64,000 bases of DNA from Shewanella violacea DSS12. GTDB lineage: Bacteria; Pseudomonadota; Gammaproteobacteria; Enterobacterales; Shewanellaceae. Made by a program: the position numbers and the translations under genes. Under the pieces are notes generated by a model. The model was not told where the DNA came from. It did no database searches and saw only the letters and a program-made list of their open reading frames with translations. The DNA lies in NCBI RefSeq assembly GCF_000091325.1, contig NC_014012.1, positions 2,214,824 to 2,278,823 on the forward strand. Direction: 5' to 3'. Of the stretch, positions 13,129 through 22,666 are shown one piece after another. Position 1 is the stretch's first letter; each line of letters opens with the position of its first letter.

Positions 13129-13749
13129 TTAATTGGCCGTACTTAAGAAGCGATTTACCTGAGCCTTAGGTTTCCTGGATAGGTCCTGCATCAAGGTAAA
13201 ACTGGGCGCTGTGATGCCATGTTCGCTGCGCATATCATCAAGCATCTGCAGCCAGAGCTTAGCTGTCATCTCAGAATCGGCCAATGCCCGGTGAAATACA
13301 CCATCATTTTCAATCTGTTTATATTCAACCAGACCACCGAGTTTATGATTGGGGGCGTCTTGGTATAAACGACGTGCTATCAACATGGAACAAGCAAATT
13401 TCCCGCCATAGCTTAAGTTAATTCCATCGAGTTCAGCATCTAAGAAGCGTTGATCGAAGGAGGCATTATGTGCCACTAGATTATGGTCGCCAATGAAGTC
13501 GGCGAAACGTGCCATCACTTCTTCACACGGGGCTGCATTAGCCAACATGGCATTGGAAATACCTGTGTAACCTTCAATGAATCCACTGACACGAAAGCCT
13601 GGGTTCATCAGTTCCTGAAATGTATCGACGACTATGCCATCTTGTATTCTTACTGCACCAATTTCGATGGCTCTATCACCTTGGTTGGGGGAGAGGCCAG
13701 TGGTCTCGAAATCGAGGATTATGACTGAGTTGGCTGCTAGAGAGCTCAT
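13129..13749 (-). CDS. DnaQ/PolC-like 3'-5' exonuclease
   Basis: 206-residue DEDDh exonuclease. Exo I is ILDFETTGLSP (Asp-x-Glu), exo II NLVAHNASFDQRFLDAEL, and exo III HRALADSEMTAKLW with the catalytic His and Asp. Stand-alone proteins of this type act in DNA repair or RNA trimming; the substrate cannot be read from sequence. The EF-G2 gene on its right is transcribed towards it and has a terminator at 13843-13872, so this gene has its own promoter in the 90 bp before its start. Confidence 0.85.
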   Translation of the reverse strand: MSSLAANSVIILDFETTGLSPNQGDRAIEIGAVRIQDGIVVDTFQELMNPGFRVSGFIEGYTGISNAMLANAAPCEEVMARFADFIGDHNLVAHNASFDQRFLDAELDGINLSYGGKFACSMLIARRLYQDAPNHKLGGLVEYKQIENDGVFHRALADSEMTAKLWLQMLDDMRSEHGITAPSFTLMQDLSRKPKAQVNRFLSTAN

Positions 13750-13842
13750 CTATCATTACGCTTATTATTTAATAGGAAACAAGGCCCATTTATTCCAACT
13801 CTTGGTGACACTGGTCTAAATGTACATAAGTGCTCTAAACAC

Positions 13843-13872
13843 AAAAGCCCGCGATTTGAGTCGCGGGCTTTT
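13843..13872 (-). terminator. intrinsic terminator of the EF-G2 gene
   Basis: AAAAGCCCGCGA and TCGCGGGCTTTT form a perfect 12-bp stem with a 6-nt loop, 33 bp after the fusA-type stop. Both ends carry A/T runs, so it can work in either direction. Confidence 0.9.
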
Positions 13873-13904
13873 ACATGCTTAGAAAGCGTGCTTAAAAAGT
13901 AAGA

Positions 13905-15998
13905 TTATCTCTTAGCTTCAGCTGCTTTTCTTTCTTTAACATCAGCGATAACTTTCTCAGAAATGTTGTTTGGACACTGACTGTAGTGAGAGAACTCCAT
14001 AGAGAACTGACCACGGCCTGATGTCATAGTACGTAGTGTACTGATGTAACCAAACATTTCAGATAAGGCTACGTCAGCCTTGATGCGAACACCAGAAACA
14101 CCCGCCATTTGATCTTTGATCATGCCGCGACGACGGTTAAGGTCACCAATAACATCACCAACATGGTCATCTGGAGTGAACACGTCAACAGCCATGATTG
14201 GCTCAAGAAGCTTAGGATCTGCCTTTGGGATTGACTGACGGAATGCGCCTTTAGCAGCGATTTCGAATGCAATAGCTGACGAGTCAACTGCGTGGAAAGC
14301 ACCATCACGAAGTTCAAACTCAACGTCAAGTACAGGGAAACCAGCAACAGTACCTGTATCCATTAGAGATGCGAAACCTTTCTCAACAGCTGGCCAGAAT
14401 TCCTTAGGAACGTTACCACCAACAACTTTAGAGGTAAATGTTAAGCCAGTGTTAGCTTCGCCTGGGCGGATAACGTAGTCGATCTTACCGAACTGACCAG
14501 AACCACCAGACTGCTTCTTGTGAGTGTAGCTATCTTCAACTATCTGAGTGATAGTCTCACGGTATGCCACTTGTGGCTCACCAACGATAAGGTCAACGCC
14601 GTAAGTACGCTTAAGAATATCAACCTTAATGTCTAGGTGAAGTTCGCCCATGCCTCTAAGGATGGTTTCGCCTGAATCTTCGTCAGTCTCAACGCGGAAA
14701 GTTGGATCTTCAGCAATCATCTTACCGATAGCGACACCCATCTTCTCGCTGCCACCTTTGTCTTTCGGCTTAACAGAGATTGAGATAACTGGCTCTGGGA
14801 ATACCATAGCTTCTAGTGTACAAGGGTTCTTAGGATCACATAATGTGTGACCAGTTTGCACGTTCTTCATACCCACGATAGCAATGATGTCACCAGCTTG
14901 TGCTGAAGATAACTCGTTACGCTCATCGGCTTGCATCTCAACCATACGGCCAACACGTTCAGTCTTACCAGTGAACGAGTTAAGGATGGTATCACCCTTG
15001 TTAAGACGACCCGAGTAGATACGTACGAAGGTCAGGGCACCGAAACGGTCATCCATGATCTTGAATGCAAGTGCTTTAAATGGCTCATCGGCAGATACGA
15101 TAGCGAATTCGCCATTTGGCTCGCCTTCTTCGTCGGTAAGCGGCTGTGGATCAACTTCTTGTGGTGCTGGTAAGTAATCAACAACGGCGTCAAGCAGAAG
15201 CTGCATACCCTTGTTCTTAAATGCTGAGCCACAGTATGTTGGGAAGAAATCGATGTTACGAGTACCAGTACGGATACAACGCTTGATGTCTTCGATAGAG
15301 ATCTCTTCGCCTTCCATGTAGGCTTCTAGCAAATCGTCATCCTGCTCAAGGGCAGTTTCGATTAGCATTTCACGGTATTCTTCTACAAGGTCAACCATGT
15401 CAGCTGGAACATCTTCAATCTTATAGTTTTCAGCTTGTCCAGTTTCGTCCCATATCCAAGCCTTACGAGTTAGCAGGTCAACAAGACCACAGAACTCATC
15501 TTCGATACCGATAGGCAGTACCATGACGATTGGGTTTGCACCCAGAACATCTTTAGTCTGCTTTACAACGCGCAGGAAGTCAGCACCCATACGGTCTAAC
15601 TTGTTGACGAAGATAATACGTGCAACTTCTGATTCGTTCGCATAACGCCAGTTAGTTTCTGACTGAGGCTCAACACCACCAGAACCACAGAATACGCCGA
15701 TACCGCCATCAAGAACCTTAAGAGAACGATAAACTTCTACTGTGAAGTCAACGTGGCCAGGGGTGTCGATAACGTTAAAACGGTGATCGTTCCAAAAACA
15801 ACTTACAGCAGCAGACTGAATGGTAATACCACGCTCAGCTTCCTGTTCCATGAAGTCAGTTGTTGATTCGCCATCATGAACTTCACCGATTTTATGGATT
15901 TTGCCGGTAAGCTTTAGGATACGCTCAGTTGTGGTGGTCTTACCCGCGTCAACGTGAGCGAAGATACCAATGTTTCTGTACTTTGCTAAATCAGTCAT
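13905..15998 (-). CDS. fusA2: translation elongation factor G, EF-G2 type
   Basis: Ribosomal translocase GTPase of 697 residues. G-motifs are [15 protein letters not shown] (G1), GITIQSAA (G2), DTPGHVDF (G3) and NKLDRMG (G4). Domain IV-V segments [16 protein letters not shown] and [10 protein letters not shown] are present. It stands alone, not beside rpsL, rpsG and tuf, and its sequence matches the second EF-G found in Vibrio and Shewanella rather than the str-operon copy. Whether it works in elongation, recycling or stress translation is unknown here. A strong terminator follows it. Confidence 0.9.
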   Translation of the reverse strand: MTDLAKYRNIGIFAHVDAGKTTTTERILKLTGKIHKIGEVHDGESTTDFMEQEAERGITIQSAAVSCFWNDHRFNVIDTPGHVDFTVEVYRSLKVLDGGIGVFCGSGGVEPQSETNWRYANESEVARIIFVNKLDRMGADFLRVVKQTKDVLGANPIVMVLPIGIEDEFCGLVDLLTRKAWIWDETGQAENYKIEDVPADMVDLVEEYREMLIETALEQDDDLLEAYMEGEEISIEDIKRCIRTGTRNIDFFPTYCGSAFKNKGMQLLLDAVVDYLPAPQEVDPQPLTDEEGEPNGEFAIVSADEPFKALAFKIMDDRFGALTFVRIYSGRLNKGDTILNSFTGKTERVGRMVEMQADERNELSSAQAGDIIAIVGMKNVQTGHTLCDPKNPCTLEAMVFPEPVISISVKPKDKGGSEKMGVAIGKMIAEDPTFRVETDEDSGETILRGMGELHLDIKVDILKRTYGVDLIVGEPQVAYRETITQIVEDSYTHKKQSGGSGQFGKIDYVIRPGEANTGLTFTSKVVGGNVPKEFWPAVEKGFASLMDTGTVAGFPVLDVEFELRDGAFHAVDSSAIAFEIAAKGAFRQSIPKADPKLLEPIMAVDVFTPDDHVGDVIGDLNRRRGMIKDQMAGVSGVRIKADVALSEMFGYISTLRTMTSGRGQFSMEFSHYSQCPNNISEKVIADVKERKAAEAKR

Positions 15999-16362
15999 TT
16001 TTCTACTCTATTTGAGTTACGTTCTAAAATTCGGGAGGAAGTATATCAATACTTTGAGGATATTTTTATAGATATTTATTAAATTCCTCTACTTTCGAAT
16101 AAATAAGCCAAACTAATGCCTATTCGAGCAGAATGACACTGGTCTGTATGGCCTGCCATGACTGAGTTATATGCCTGTCAGGCTTGAATTGAGACCCCCT
16201 GTTTATACTTATATCATTTTTACTAAATGTGAGCTTAGTTCCGTACTATTTCCTCTGTTAGCCTCAATTGTCTGGTGAAAGCCTCCTTTTTTATGATCTT
16301 GTCGAGCGTTTATAGGGATATTAATTGCTAATATCGCGAAAATTCTCAATGGCTTTATTACT
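15999..16362. other. divergent promoter region between EF-G2 and RoxA genes
   Basis: About 360 bp between two divergent genes. No ORF, RNA gene or clear operator was recognised; it must hold the promoters of both. Confidence 0.5.
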
Positions 16363-17505
16363 ATGAATCTGCAATTAGGTGAACTTACAGCGGAAACCTT
16401 CCTTAGGGACTATTGGCAGAAGAAACCTCTGGTTATTCGACAAGGATTCAACAATTTTGAAGACTTACTCACCCCAGAAGAGATGGCGGGTCTTGCCTGT
16501 GATGAACTGGTGGAGTCCCGTCGTATCTATAAAAATCAGGGGCAGTGGCAAGCCGAATTTGGCCCCTTCGATTCTTATGAAGATTTAGGAGAGACTGACT
16601 GGACTCTGGTTGTTCAGGCACTCAATCATTGGTTGCCAGATGCAGAGCAGCTTATTCAGTGTTTCGATTTCATTCCTCGTTGGCGTTTCGATGATGTCAT
16701 GGTGAGTTATGCCACCCCAGGTGGCGGTGTCGGTCCACATATTGACCTCTATGATGTGTTTATCTGCCAGGGCTCTGGTCGTCGTCGCTGGCGGGTCGGT
16801 GATCGTGGACCACATAAGGAATTTGCCGCGCATCCAGCACTGCTACACACTGAGGCGTTCGATGCCATTATTGATGTAGAATTATTGCCCGGTGACATCT
16901 TGTATCTGCCACCTGGTTTTCCTCACGAAGGCGTGGCATTGGAAGCGTCCATGAGCTTCTCTGTGGGTTATCGCACCGCATCGGCTAAGGACATGGTGAG
17001 CGCGCTGGCAGATCACCTTATCGACAATGAACTGGCCTGTGAGCAGATAGCCGATCCGGACCGACCCCTTGCTACCCAAAGTGGCAAGATAAGCGATGCC
17101 GATCTGAGTCGTATCAAGGCGCAACTACTCGCGACACTGGATGATCAACTCATAAGTGAATTTTCCGGCCGATATTTGACCCAGTCTAAGTGTGAATTGG
17201 ATCTTGTGGATGAAGCGTTAGGATTTGAAGCTTCCGATATCGTTGAGCTTCTTAATGATCAAGTGCTCACTCGTCTCGGCGGATTGCGCTGTCTCTACTT
17301 TGAACATTCAGTTGGGCAGGGGATCTTCTATCTCAACGGCGAACAAATCGTTATGCCAGCTAGCCTAATGGCAAGCATTCCTATACTTTGCGATCATCAC
17401 AATCTTAGTGCTGCTATGCTTGAACCTTGGCTTAAAGATGAAGTCTTCATCGACCAGCTTACCAACTGGGTCAATGCCGGTTTCTGGTATTTACAGGAGA
17501 GCTAG
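16363..17505 (+). CDS. roxA: ribosomal protein uL16 arginine 3-hydroxylase (YcfD/RoxA)
   Basis: JmjC/cupin 2-oxoglutarate and Fe(II)-dependent oxygenase that hydroxylates Arg81 of ribosomal protein uL16. 380 residues, about the E. coli YcfD length. The iron-binding facial triad is visible as H126 and D128 in GPHIDLYDVF and H188 in GFPHEG, at nearly the same positions as in YcfD. The N-terminal WQKKPLVIRQ is also typical, and the C-terminal winged-helix-like dimerisation region follows. Monocistronic, with a terminator at 17522-17548. Confidence 0.92.
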   Translation: MNLQLGELTAETFLRDYWQKKPLVIRQGFNNFEDLLTPEEMAGLACDELVESRRIYKNQGQWQAEFGPFDSYEDLGETDWTLVVQALNHWLPDAEQLIQCFDFIPRWRFDDVMVSYATPGGGVGPHIDLYDVFICQGSGRRRWRVGDRGPHKEFAAHPALLHTEAFDAIIDVELLPGDILYLPPGFPHEGVALEASMSFSVGYRTASAKDMVSALADHLIDNELACEQIADPDRPLATQSGKISDADLSRIKAQLLATLDDQLISEFSGRYLTQSKCELDLVDEALGFEASDIVELLNDQVLTRLGGLRCLYFEHSVGQGIFYLNGEQIVMPASLMASIPILCDHHNLSAAMLEPWLKDEVFIDQLTNWVNAGFWYLQES

Positions 17506-17521
17506 GCAGTTGATTTATCAT

Positions 17522-17548
17522 AAAATGGAGCCATAAGGCTCCATTTTT
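17522..17548 (+). terminator. intrinsic terminator after roxA
   Basis: AAAATGGAGCC and GGCTCCATTTT form a perfect 11-bp stem with a 4-nt loop (ATAA), 17 bp after the roxA stop, ending in a T-run. Confidence 0.9.
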
Positions 17549-17632
17549 GTTAGAGTATTTATATTGTTTTTATCGTCTTTTGCTCTGGTTAAAGAGGCGA
17601 TGTCGTAATATCCCATCGAAGGAGAGCCAACC

Positions 17633-18001
17633 TTGGCGATTGAACACAGCGTAATCATGTCAGTTTTAAGCTCATTGGAGTGCCGCACTAACTTCACCAT
17701 TAAGAAGATCACCGAGTATATGCTGCCTCATCTCAAGGAGCCCGTGTACCTGCACGGCTCAGCCAGTGACTGCCAACTGGTCATCAGACCCGCTTATGAG
17801 GTATTTCTTGCGGATCTCAGTGGGCTAGAAGGGGTAAAGCATAAACATGGATATTTTCATAATAATGAGATGACGCGTTTTCCTAAACGTGTACAGAAGA
17901 GCCTCAATGGTATTCACTATGGTTTGGCGTTCAAATTTGAAGATGAAGCGGCAGTAAAGCGATTCATTAAGCGATTGATCGGTATCATTAATGGTGATTA
18001 A
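17633..18001 (+). CDS. small conserved-looking protein of unknown function
   Basis: 122 residues from a TTG start at 17633 supported by AAGGAG about ten bases upstream; an in-frame ATG at 17657 is the alternative. I do not recognise the family. It is a soluble, basic protein with alternating strands and helices (VYLHGSASDCQLVIRP, then HYGLAFKFEDEAAVKRFIKRL). Its TAA stop overlaps an ATG in TAATG, so translation is coupled to the following mini-ORFs and the GreA/B-like gene. That coupling suggests a shared role. Confidence 0.65.
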   Translation: MAIEHSVIMSVLSSLECRTNFTIKKITEYMLPHLKEPVYLHGSASDCQLVIRPAYEVFLADLSGLEGVKHKHGYFHNNEMTRFPKRVQKSLNGIHYGLAFKFEDEAAVKRFIKRLIGIINGD

Positions 18002-18060
18002 TGACTTATCTTAATAAGCAGTTAATCCTTGATAGGATCATTTTTAATGGCAATGAGTGA
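18001..18060 (+). CDS. mini-ORF 1 (19 codons) from the triplicated start
   Basis: ATG at 18001 overlaps the stop of the previous gene (TAATG). It encodes MTYLNKQLILDRIIFNGNE and stops at TGA 18058-18060. The latter half matches the N-terminus of the GreA/B-like protein. It could be translated by re-initiation; whether the peptide has a function is unknown, and it may only be duplication debris. Confidence 0.35.
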   Translation: MTYLNKQLILDRIIFNGNE

Positions 18061-18103
18061 TAAATTGGATAAGTGTTTAACCCTTGATAGGATCATTTGT
18101 TAA
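18047..18103 (+). CDS. mini-ORF 2 (18 codons) from the triplicated start
   Basis: ATG at 18047 begins inside mini-ORF 1 in another frame. It encodes MAMSDKLDKCLTLDRIIC and its TAA overlaps the ATG of the GreA/B-like gene in TAATG. The preceding AGGATC of repeat copy 1 lies at a ribosome-binding-site distance. Possible translational relay; no independent evidence of function. Confidence 0.35.
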   Translation: MAMSDKLDKCLTLDRIIC

Positions 18104-18651
18104 TGGCGATTAGTGGTAAATTTGATAAGCGCTTAATCCTTGATAGGATCATTTCGGGGCTCGAACTCGCCAAGCAGGCAGCCATGTCTGCGGCGAAACA
18201 GGCCCACGAAACTGCCACACACAGTGAAACCGTTGCCAAGAGTAAGTATGAGACCTTCGGCCTCGAAGCATCATATTTGGCTCATGGGCAAGCTCAGCGA
18301 GTTGCGGAATGTAACATCGAATTATTGGCCTATAAGTCATTGAACTTGGCCTGTTTCTCCGATGACATTATTATAGATTTATCCGCCTTGGTGACCATTG
18401 AGGATGAGCAAGGGGCTGTGAAAACCTGTTTTATCGGCCCGGGTGCCGGCGGCATGAAAATTGATATCAAGCTTGATACTGATATTGATACCGGCGCTAT
18501 TAAACATGGCGATCCCAAGCTGGGGCATATCATAGTCATCACTCCATCCTCTCCCCTAGGACAGATACTGATGGGAAAGCTGGTATACGATAGTGTTCAA
18601 CTTACAATAGGCGGCGCACTCAAGCACTACGAGATCATCTCTGTCAGCTAA
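18103..18651 (+). CDS. GreA/GreB-like elongation factor domain protein
   Basis: 182 residues from the ATG at 18103. The C-terminal half has the GreA/B C-domain pattern: IVITPSSPLGQILMGKLVYD, followed by VQLTIGGALKHYEIISV. The N-terminal 70 residues are alpha-helical and Ala-rich (LELAKQAAMSAAKQAHETAT) but short for the GreA coiled coil that enters the RNA polymerase secondary channel, and the acidic tip is not obvious. It may bind RNA polymerase like Rnk or other GreA-fold proteins rather than cleave RNA. The ATG overlaps the stop of mini-ORF 2 and follows the triplicated leader, which probably acts in translational control. Confidence 0.7.
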   Translation: MAISGKFDKRLILDRIISGLELAKQAAMSAAKQAHETATHSETVAKSKYETFGLEASYLAHGQAQRVAECNIELLAYKSLNLACFSDDIIIDLSALVTIEDEQGAVKTCFIGPGAGGMKIDIKLDTDIDTGAIKHGDPKLGHIIVITPSSPLGQILMGKLVYDSVQLTIGGALKHYEIISVS

Positions 18652-19154
18652 ACTAAACGAGCCTGTATGCTTGGTAACTTTAACTTTAACTTTCATGCTG
18701 AATGCTAAAATTCCCCTCACTCTTTCACCTTGAATTATGCAGCCCCAAATAACCTTGAGTTAGCCACTTTCTTGTACTGATTGGTATTAGATTGATGCTA
18801 GTACCTTCAGGCCTAGCCAGGCAGAGGCCATGGGGTAACTAGCTCAGCTTGGTCACTGGAGTCTTTGTCTTTGCCGTGATGCTACTGCTTTGTCTTCGCC
18901 GCGATGCAATAGATTGATATGTGACGTTATATTTTACTCTCAGAGCCATTAATTTGGCTAGATTAGGTATAGGTACCGGAAGGGCTTAAATAAACTCGCG
19001 TCTAGCTATTTGCTTCTGTTTTAAATGTGAAGCTAGTGTCAGGTTTCAGTTTTTTTCATTTCAATTGTTTTTATTTAAATTGTTTTATTTTCAATCTGGT
19101 CCAAGCGCTATAAGCCCATGAGCACTATACCTGTATTAACTTTCTAGGATTGTA
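18652..19154. other. intergenic region, no gene supported
   Basis: About 500 bp between the GreA/B-like gene and the broken GNAT gene. It has a short imperfect direct repeat (CTTTGTCTTTGCCGTGATGC and CTTTGTCTTCGCCGCGATGC near 18864-18910). No ORF or structured RNA was recognised. Confidence 0.45.
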
Positions 19155-19613
19155 ATGAGTATACGCAAAGCCACAATCAATGACTCTGAAGGTATTCGCT
19201 CACTAATTTTACGGGCGATTTAGCCAGAGAGTAACACCGACTTTGATATCAATGGTGTCAAACATTTTAAAGAAACGCTAGAGTTTCAGGCTATAAAAGA
19301 TCGCATCCTGAACAAGCAATACTTGATGCTGTGTTTCATTAAGGAAGATAAGATAGTCGCAGTTATTGCCATTTATAGCAAAGAGAAGTTAAGCCAGCTT
19401 TTTGTCGATCCAAATTGTAGAAAATTAAACATAGCGAGACAATTATGGTCAGCTGCCAATGAAATCTGTATAGCTGAAGGAAGTAATGGCAACTACTGGG
19501 TAAAGTCTTCAACAATGGCCATTCCAGTTTATGAGAGTTTCGGATTCCGTTTAGATGGCGCTAAAAGTAAACAAGACGGTATAGTTTATTATTCGATGCA
19601 GCTTGTGCCATGA
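19155..19613 (+). pseudogene. GNAT N-acetyltransferase with in-frame amber stop
   Basis: One reading frame from ATG 19155 (MSIRKATINDSEGIRSLI) to the stop at 19613 encodes a GNAT-family enzyme of about 152 residues, interrupted only by TAG at 19221-19223 (codon 23). The context ATT-TAG-CCA suggests a CAG to TAG change. The acetyl-CoA loop, normally (Q/R)xxGxG/A, reads CRKLNIARQLW, so a glycine is also lost. The C-terminal WVKSSTMAIPVYESFGF is typical GNAT. An ATG at 19323 could restart but would drop the first strands, so the gene is probably non-functional. Confidence 0.8.
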
Positions 19614-19655
19614 ATCAAGTCATTATCAATATATTAAAGGGGAAGTGAGCTCCAT

Positions 19656-21149
19656 CTAGGTAATAAATTGTTTAGCCAGCTCATCTAAATCTTTTGATAG
19701 TGAAAGAAGTGCCTGGATGGTGTTGGAGACCTTGTTGAGGGATTCAGTATTATCGTAGCCTAGAGACACTATCTGGTTTACGCTCATACTCAGCTCTTCG
19801 GCCACATTAGATTGTTGGTTAACTGCGGTCGCTATTTGTTCTGACATGCTACTAATCGAGCTGGTGGCATCGAGAATGCCGGTGATTGAGGCTTCGGAGC
19901 GTTTAGCATTGTCTACGGCAGTGGCACTTAGCTCAAATGAAGCCAATGTAGACTCGACGGCAGTATTTGTGCTTGCTCTGAGGCCATCTATCTTTTCCTT
20001 AATCTCTAAGGTGCTGGCTTGGGTACGCTGAGCTAGGCCGCGTACCTCATCGGCGACAACGGCAAAACCTCGACCATGTTCTCCGGCCCTTGCAGCCTCA
20101 ATAGCGGCGTTTAGCGCGAGTAAATTGGTTTGCTCGGCTACGCCGTTGATCACATCCATTACAGAGACTATCCCTTTAACATTTTCATCCAATGAGTTGA
20201 TAGCATGCTCTGAGCTTTTGAGTTGCTGCGCCAGTTCCTCGATTGAAGCGACCGTCTCCTGTAAGATTAAGGCGACGGCTTGAGTATCTTTACGTGCTTG
20301 CTCCGCCGACTCTGCAGTTTGATTGACCCGGCTTGCGACTTCTCCCGCAGAGGATGACATCTGTGTGATAGCGGTCGCCATCTGATCGGTTTCCTGCTGT
20401 TGAGCCGCGATGAGCTGGATACTTTCTTTGGCATCGTCATTGGCCTGCATAGCCTGAATGCGTGTCTTGGCCACAGACTCCTGAAATGCCTTGACGATGG
20501 CTTGGATCATCTCGACGAATCGATTAAATCCCTGGCTGACCCGTTCAAATTCATCTTTATTACCGACCTGAAGTCGTTGAGTGAGATTGCTCTCCCCTCG
20601 GTCCATATTCTCCAGAGCCAAGGTAAGCATAAGTAAAGGTTTTGCAATCAGTGCTTTATACAGGGTGTAAGTGATGAGGATTATCAATAACCCCAGTGAT
20701 AGAGCTTCGATAACCGAGGTGATGAGTAAGTCAGCGAGTACAGAAAGTATGCTGTCATTATCTATATATATGGCTAATTGCCCCAGTGAATTGGACTCAC
20801 CATCTTCGACGAAAAACAGAGGGACACTGATTTTTTGTTCAGTCTTGTTATCACCGGCAGTGGCGCTGACCTCGTCCTTATCGTTGATAAATTGGATGAA
20901 AGCAATATGTTCAGATGCCTGCTCAGACTTAAGAATATTAACGATGCGTTCCTGCTCAAAATTCCACACCGCCGTAGGGAGATTCAATTCGAGTCGTGAA
21001 ATGGCATGTTGAAGCTGCTGTTGCTGCCTCTGTTCGAGTAAGTTTTTTTGGCTGTAATAACTGATGGTACTCATTACAGTGATTAAAAAACTAACCGCAA
21101 TCAGGGTCGCGACAATCAATCTGAATGCGATAGAGTTAATGAGCTTCAT
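19656..21149 (-). CDS. methyl-accepting chemotaxis protein
   Basis: Transmembrane chemoreceptor of about 497 residues from MKLINSIAF (21149); an ATG at 21167 would add six residues and overlap the previous gene more deeply. TM1 is near 8-30, a short periplasmic domain (about 35-150) follows, then TM2 near 155-180 and HAMP ([17 protein letters not shown]). The signalling tip reads [20 protein letters not shown], which couples to CheA/CheW. The gene starts just past the stop of a periplasmic binding protein gene, so that protein is a likely ligand partner. Confidence 0.93.
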   Translation of the reverse strand: MKLINSIAFRLIVATLIAVSFLITVMSTISYYSQKNLLEQRQQQQLQHAISRLELNLPTAVWNFEQERIVNILKSEQASEHIAFIQFINDKDEVSATAGDNKTEQKISVPLFFVEDGESNSLGQLAIYIDNDSILSVLADLLITSVIEALSLGLLIILITYTLYKALIAKPLLMLTLALENMDRGESNLTQRLQVGNKDEFERVSQGFNRFVEMIQAIVKAFQESVAKTRIQAMQANDDAKESIQLIAAQQQETDQMATAITQMSSSAGEVASRVNQTAESAEQARKDTQAVALILQETVASIEELAQQLKSSEHAINSLDENVKGIVSVMDVINGVAEQTNLLALNAAIEAARAGEHGRGFAVVADEVRGLAQRTQASTLEIKEKIDGLRASTNTAVESTLASFELSATAVDNAKRSEASITGILDATSSISSMSEQIATAVNQQSNVAEELSMSVNQIVSLGYDNTESLNKVSNTIQALLSLSKDLDELAKQFIT

Positions 21150-21153
21150 AGGA

Positions 21154-21909
21154 TCATTTCCAGTCATTTAGCCCATAAACGGATAAGATCTGCTTTAATT
21201 TACCAGACTCCCTCAATTGTTTGGTTCCCTTGTCGATGATGTCGATATATTCCTGACTGCTGGCCTTACTGGGTGAGCAGGCGATATATAGCGGGGTAGG
21301 GTTACCGTCTTCTCCGCCTGAGACTATATTAGCCGATAGACCCAGTTCACTGACTTTTGCGGCGCCCACAGCCTGAGATTCTATGACAATATCCAGTCGA
21401 CCTGCGTTGAGTTTCTTTAAGTTTTTTTCTAGTGCATCGTTACCTGTGGCTGCTTTATAAGAAGCCGGGTTTGCCTTAATCAAGGCATCCATCTTGTCAC
21501 CGTAGGAGTAACCGGAAATAATGCCTATCTTCTTACCTTTTAACGAGTCATCACCCTTGAAGCGCCAGCTATCAGCCGCTTGTACATAGAAAGAGGAAAC
21601 ATCAGTGCCCCAGGACTCTTTGGGGAAGATAAAATCCGGCGCATCATCGGTATAAGCGCCAATGACACAGTCGAATTTCCCATCACGTACCTGTTTAACC
21701 GCTCGCTCCCAAGGCATGGTTTTATATTCAATTTGGTGACCAGCGGCGTTGAAGATCTCATTTGCAAAATCAATCATGTAACCGGCTGGTGTTGCACCAG
21801 GAGCAGCGTTCATGGGGAACCATACATCGCTGCGAATAGTAATGGTCGCACTATTGGCCAGAAAACTAACCAGAGATAGCATAATAAGAGGGGTGAGCTT
21901 ATTCATCAT
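21154..21909 (-). CDS. periplasmic solute-binding protein family 3
   Basis: 251 residues with a signal peptide ([19 protein letters not shown]). The mature part has the SBP_bac_3 pattern: [34 protein letters not shown] and [18 protein letters not shown]. Such proteins bind amino acids or similar small solutes. No ABC permease or ATPase gene is nearby. Instead the stop lies next to the start of a chemoreceptor, so it probably delivers its ligand to that receptor rather than to a transporter. Ligand unknown. Confidence 0.88.
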   Translation of the reverse strand: MMNKLTPLIMLSLVSFLANSATITIRSDVWFPMNAAPGATPAGYMIDFANEIFNAAGHQIEYKTMPWERAVKQVRDGKFDCVIGAYTDDAPDFIFPKESWGTDVSSFYVQAADSWRFKGDDSLKGKKIGIISGYSYGDKMDALIKANPASYKAATGNDALEKNLKKLNAGRLDIVIESQAVGAAKVSELGLSANIVSGGEDGNPTPLYIACSPSKASSQEYIDIIDKGTKQLRESGKLKQILSVYGLNDWK

Positions 21910-22207
21910 AATTCCAAAGTACTAACAACTGAGCGTACTAAGAAGTCTAGTCAATGAATGCTGCTTTATCGAACAGAGGTTCAGCTCAAACACGATGGCT
22001 TATAAATACAGATTCAAGGTGTTAACCGAATATCTTGTTTCAATATATTTAAACTGGTTTTGTCGCGTGGAGTGAGGCACAGGCTTCATTTAAAAATCCT
22101 TTTTGAGACGCTCTCATCTGCCTAGTTGAATATCTTCGTTAGATTAAATACTCTACATCTAAGTTAAACTAGCGTGTTATCACTATATCGGAGTCAATAG
22201 GAGAAAA

Positions 22208-22666
22208 ATGAAACTCAGTCCCAAGTCTATGAAGCGATTCCTGAATCTCTATCCACCTTACCTAGGAGCAGGGATAAAGATCACCTACTTGAGCCAAGAC
22301 TGGCGGGAACTGCATGTTGCCATGTCGGTACGCTGGTACAACCGTAACGCTGTAAATACCCATTTTGGTGGCAGTCTCTACTCCATGGTCGATCCACATC
22401 TGATGTTGCTATTGATGCAACTGCTAGGCAAAGACTACTTTATCTGGGATAGGGCGGCCGATATCGAGTTTTTGAAGGCAACCAAGAAAAAAGTCACCTG
22501 TGAGATCAGTATTACTGATAAAGATTTAGAGGAGATTAAGCAAGGCACCCAAGGGGGAGATAAGTATTTTCCTACATTCACCTTAGAGATAAAAGATGAA
22601 TTGGGTAATGTGATAGCAAAAGTGAATAAGACTCTCTATGTGAAGAGAAAGCCGCTTAAGCTGTAA
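22208..22666 (+). CDS. DUF4442 family hotdog-fold thioesterase-like protein
   Basis: 152-residue cytoplasmic protein. SVRWYNRNAVNTHFGGSLYS near 48-67 is the hotdog-fold core, where N-T-H-F-G-G resembles the acyl-CoA thioesterase active region, and FIWDRAADIEFLKATKKKV is typical of DUF4442. AGGAGAAAA precedes the start ATG. Substrate unknown; it may hydrolyse acyl-CoA or only bind it. Monocistronic. Confidence 0.8.
   Translation: MKLSPKSMKRFLNLYPPYLGAGIKITYLSQDWRELHVAMSVRWYNRNAVNTHFGGSLYSMVDPHLMLLLMQLLGKDYFIWDRAADIEFLKATKKKVTCEISITDKDLEEIKQGTQGGDKYFPTFTLEIKDELGNVIAKVNKTLYVKRKPLKL

Larger units (their letters stand above)
18001..18154 (+). repeat. three imperfect tandem copies of the start region of the GreA/B-like gene
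   Basis: The sequence CCTTGATAGGATCATTT (with one substitution-tolerant flank) occurs three times, its GATAGG core at 18031, 18086 and 18142 (periods 55 and 56). Each copy begins with an ATG inside TAATG (18001, 18047, 18103) and encodes a version of K-x-L-x-LDRII. Only the third copy continues into the full gene; the first two run into early stops. Copy 1 is nine bases shorter between ATG and the core. Confidence 0.85.

Noticed and set aside
13905..15998. Main fusA of the str operon
   Set aside because: No rpsL, rpsG or tuf neighbours and the sequence fits the EF-G2 group, so it is called the second EF-G.
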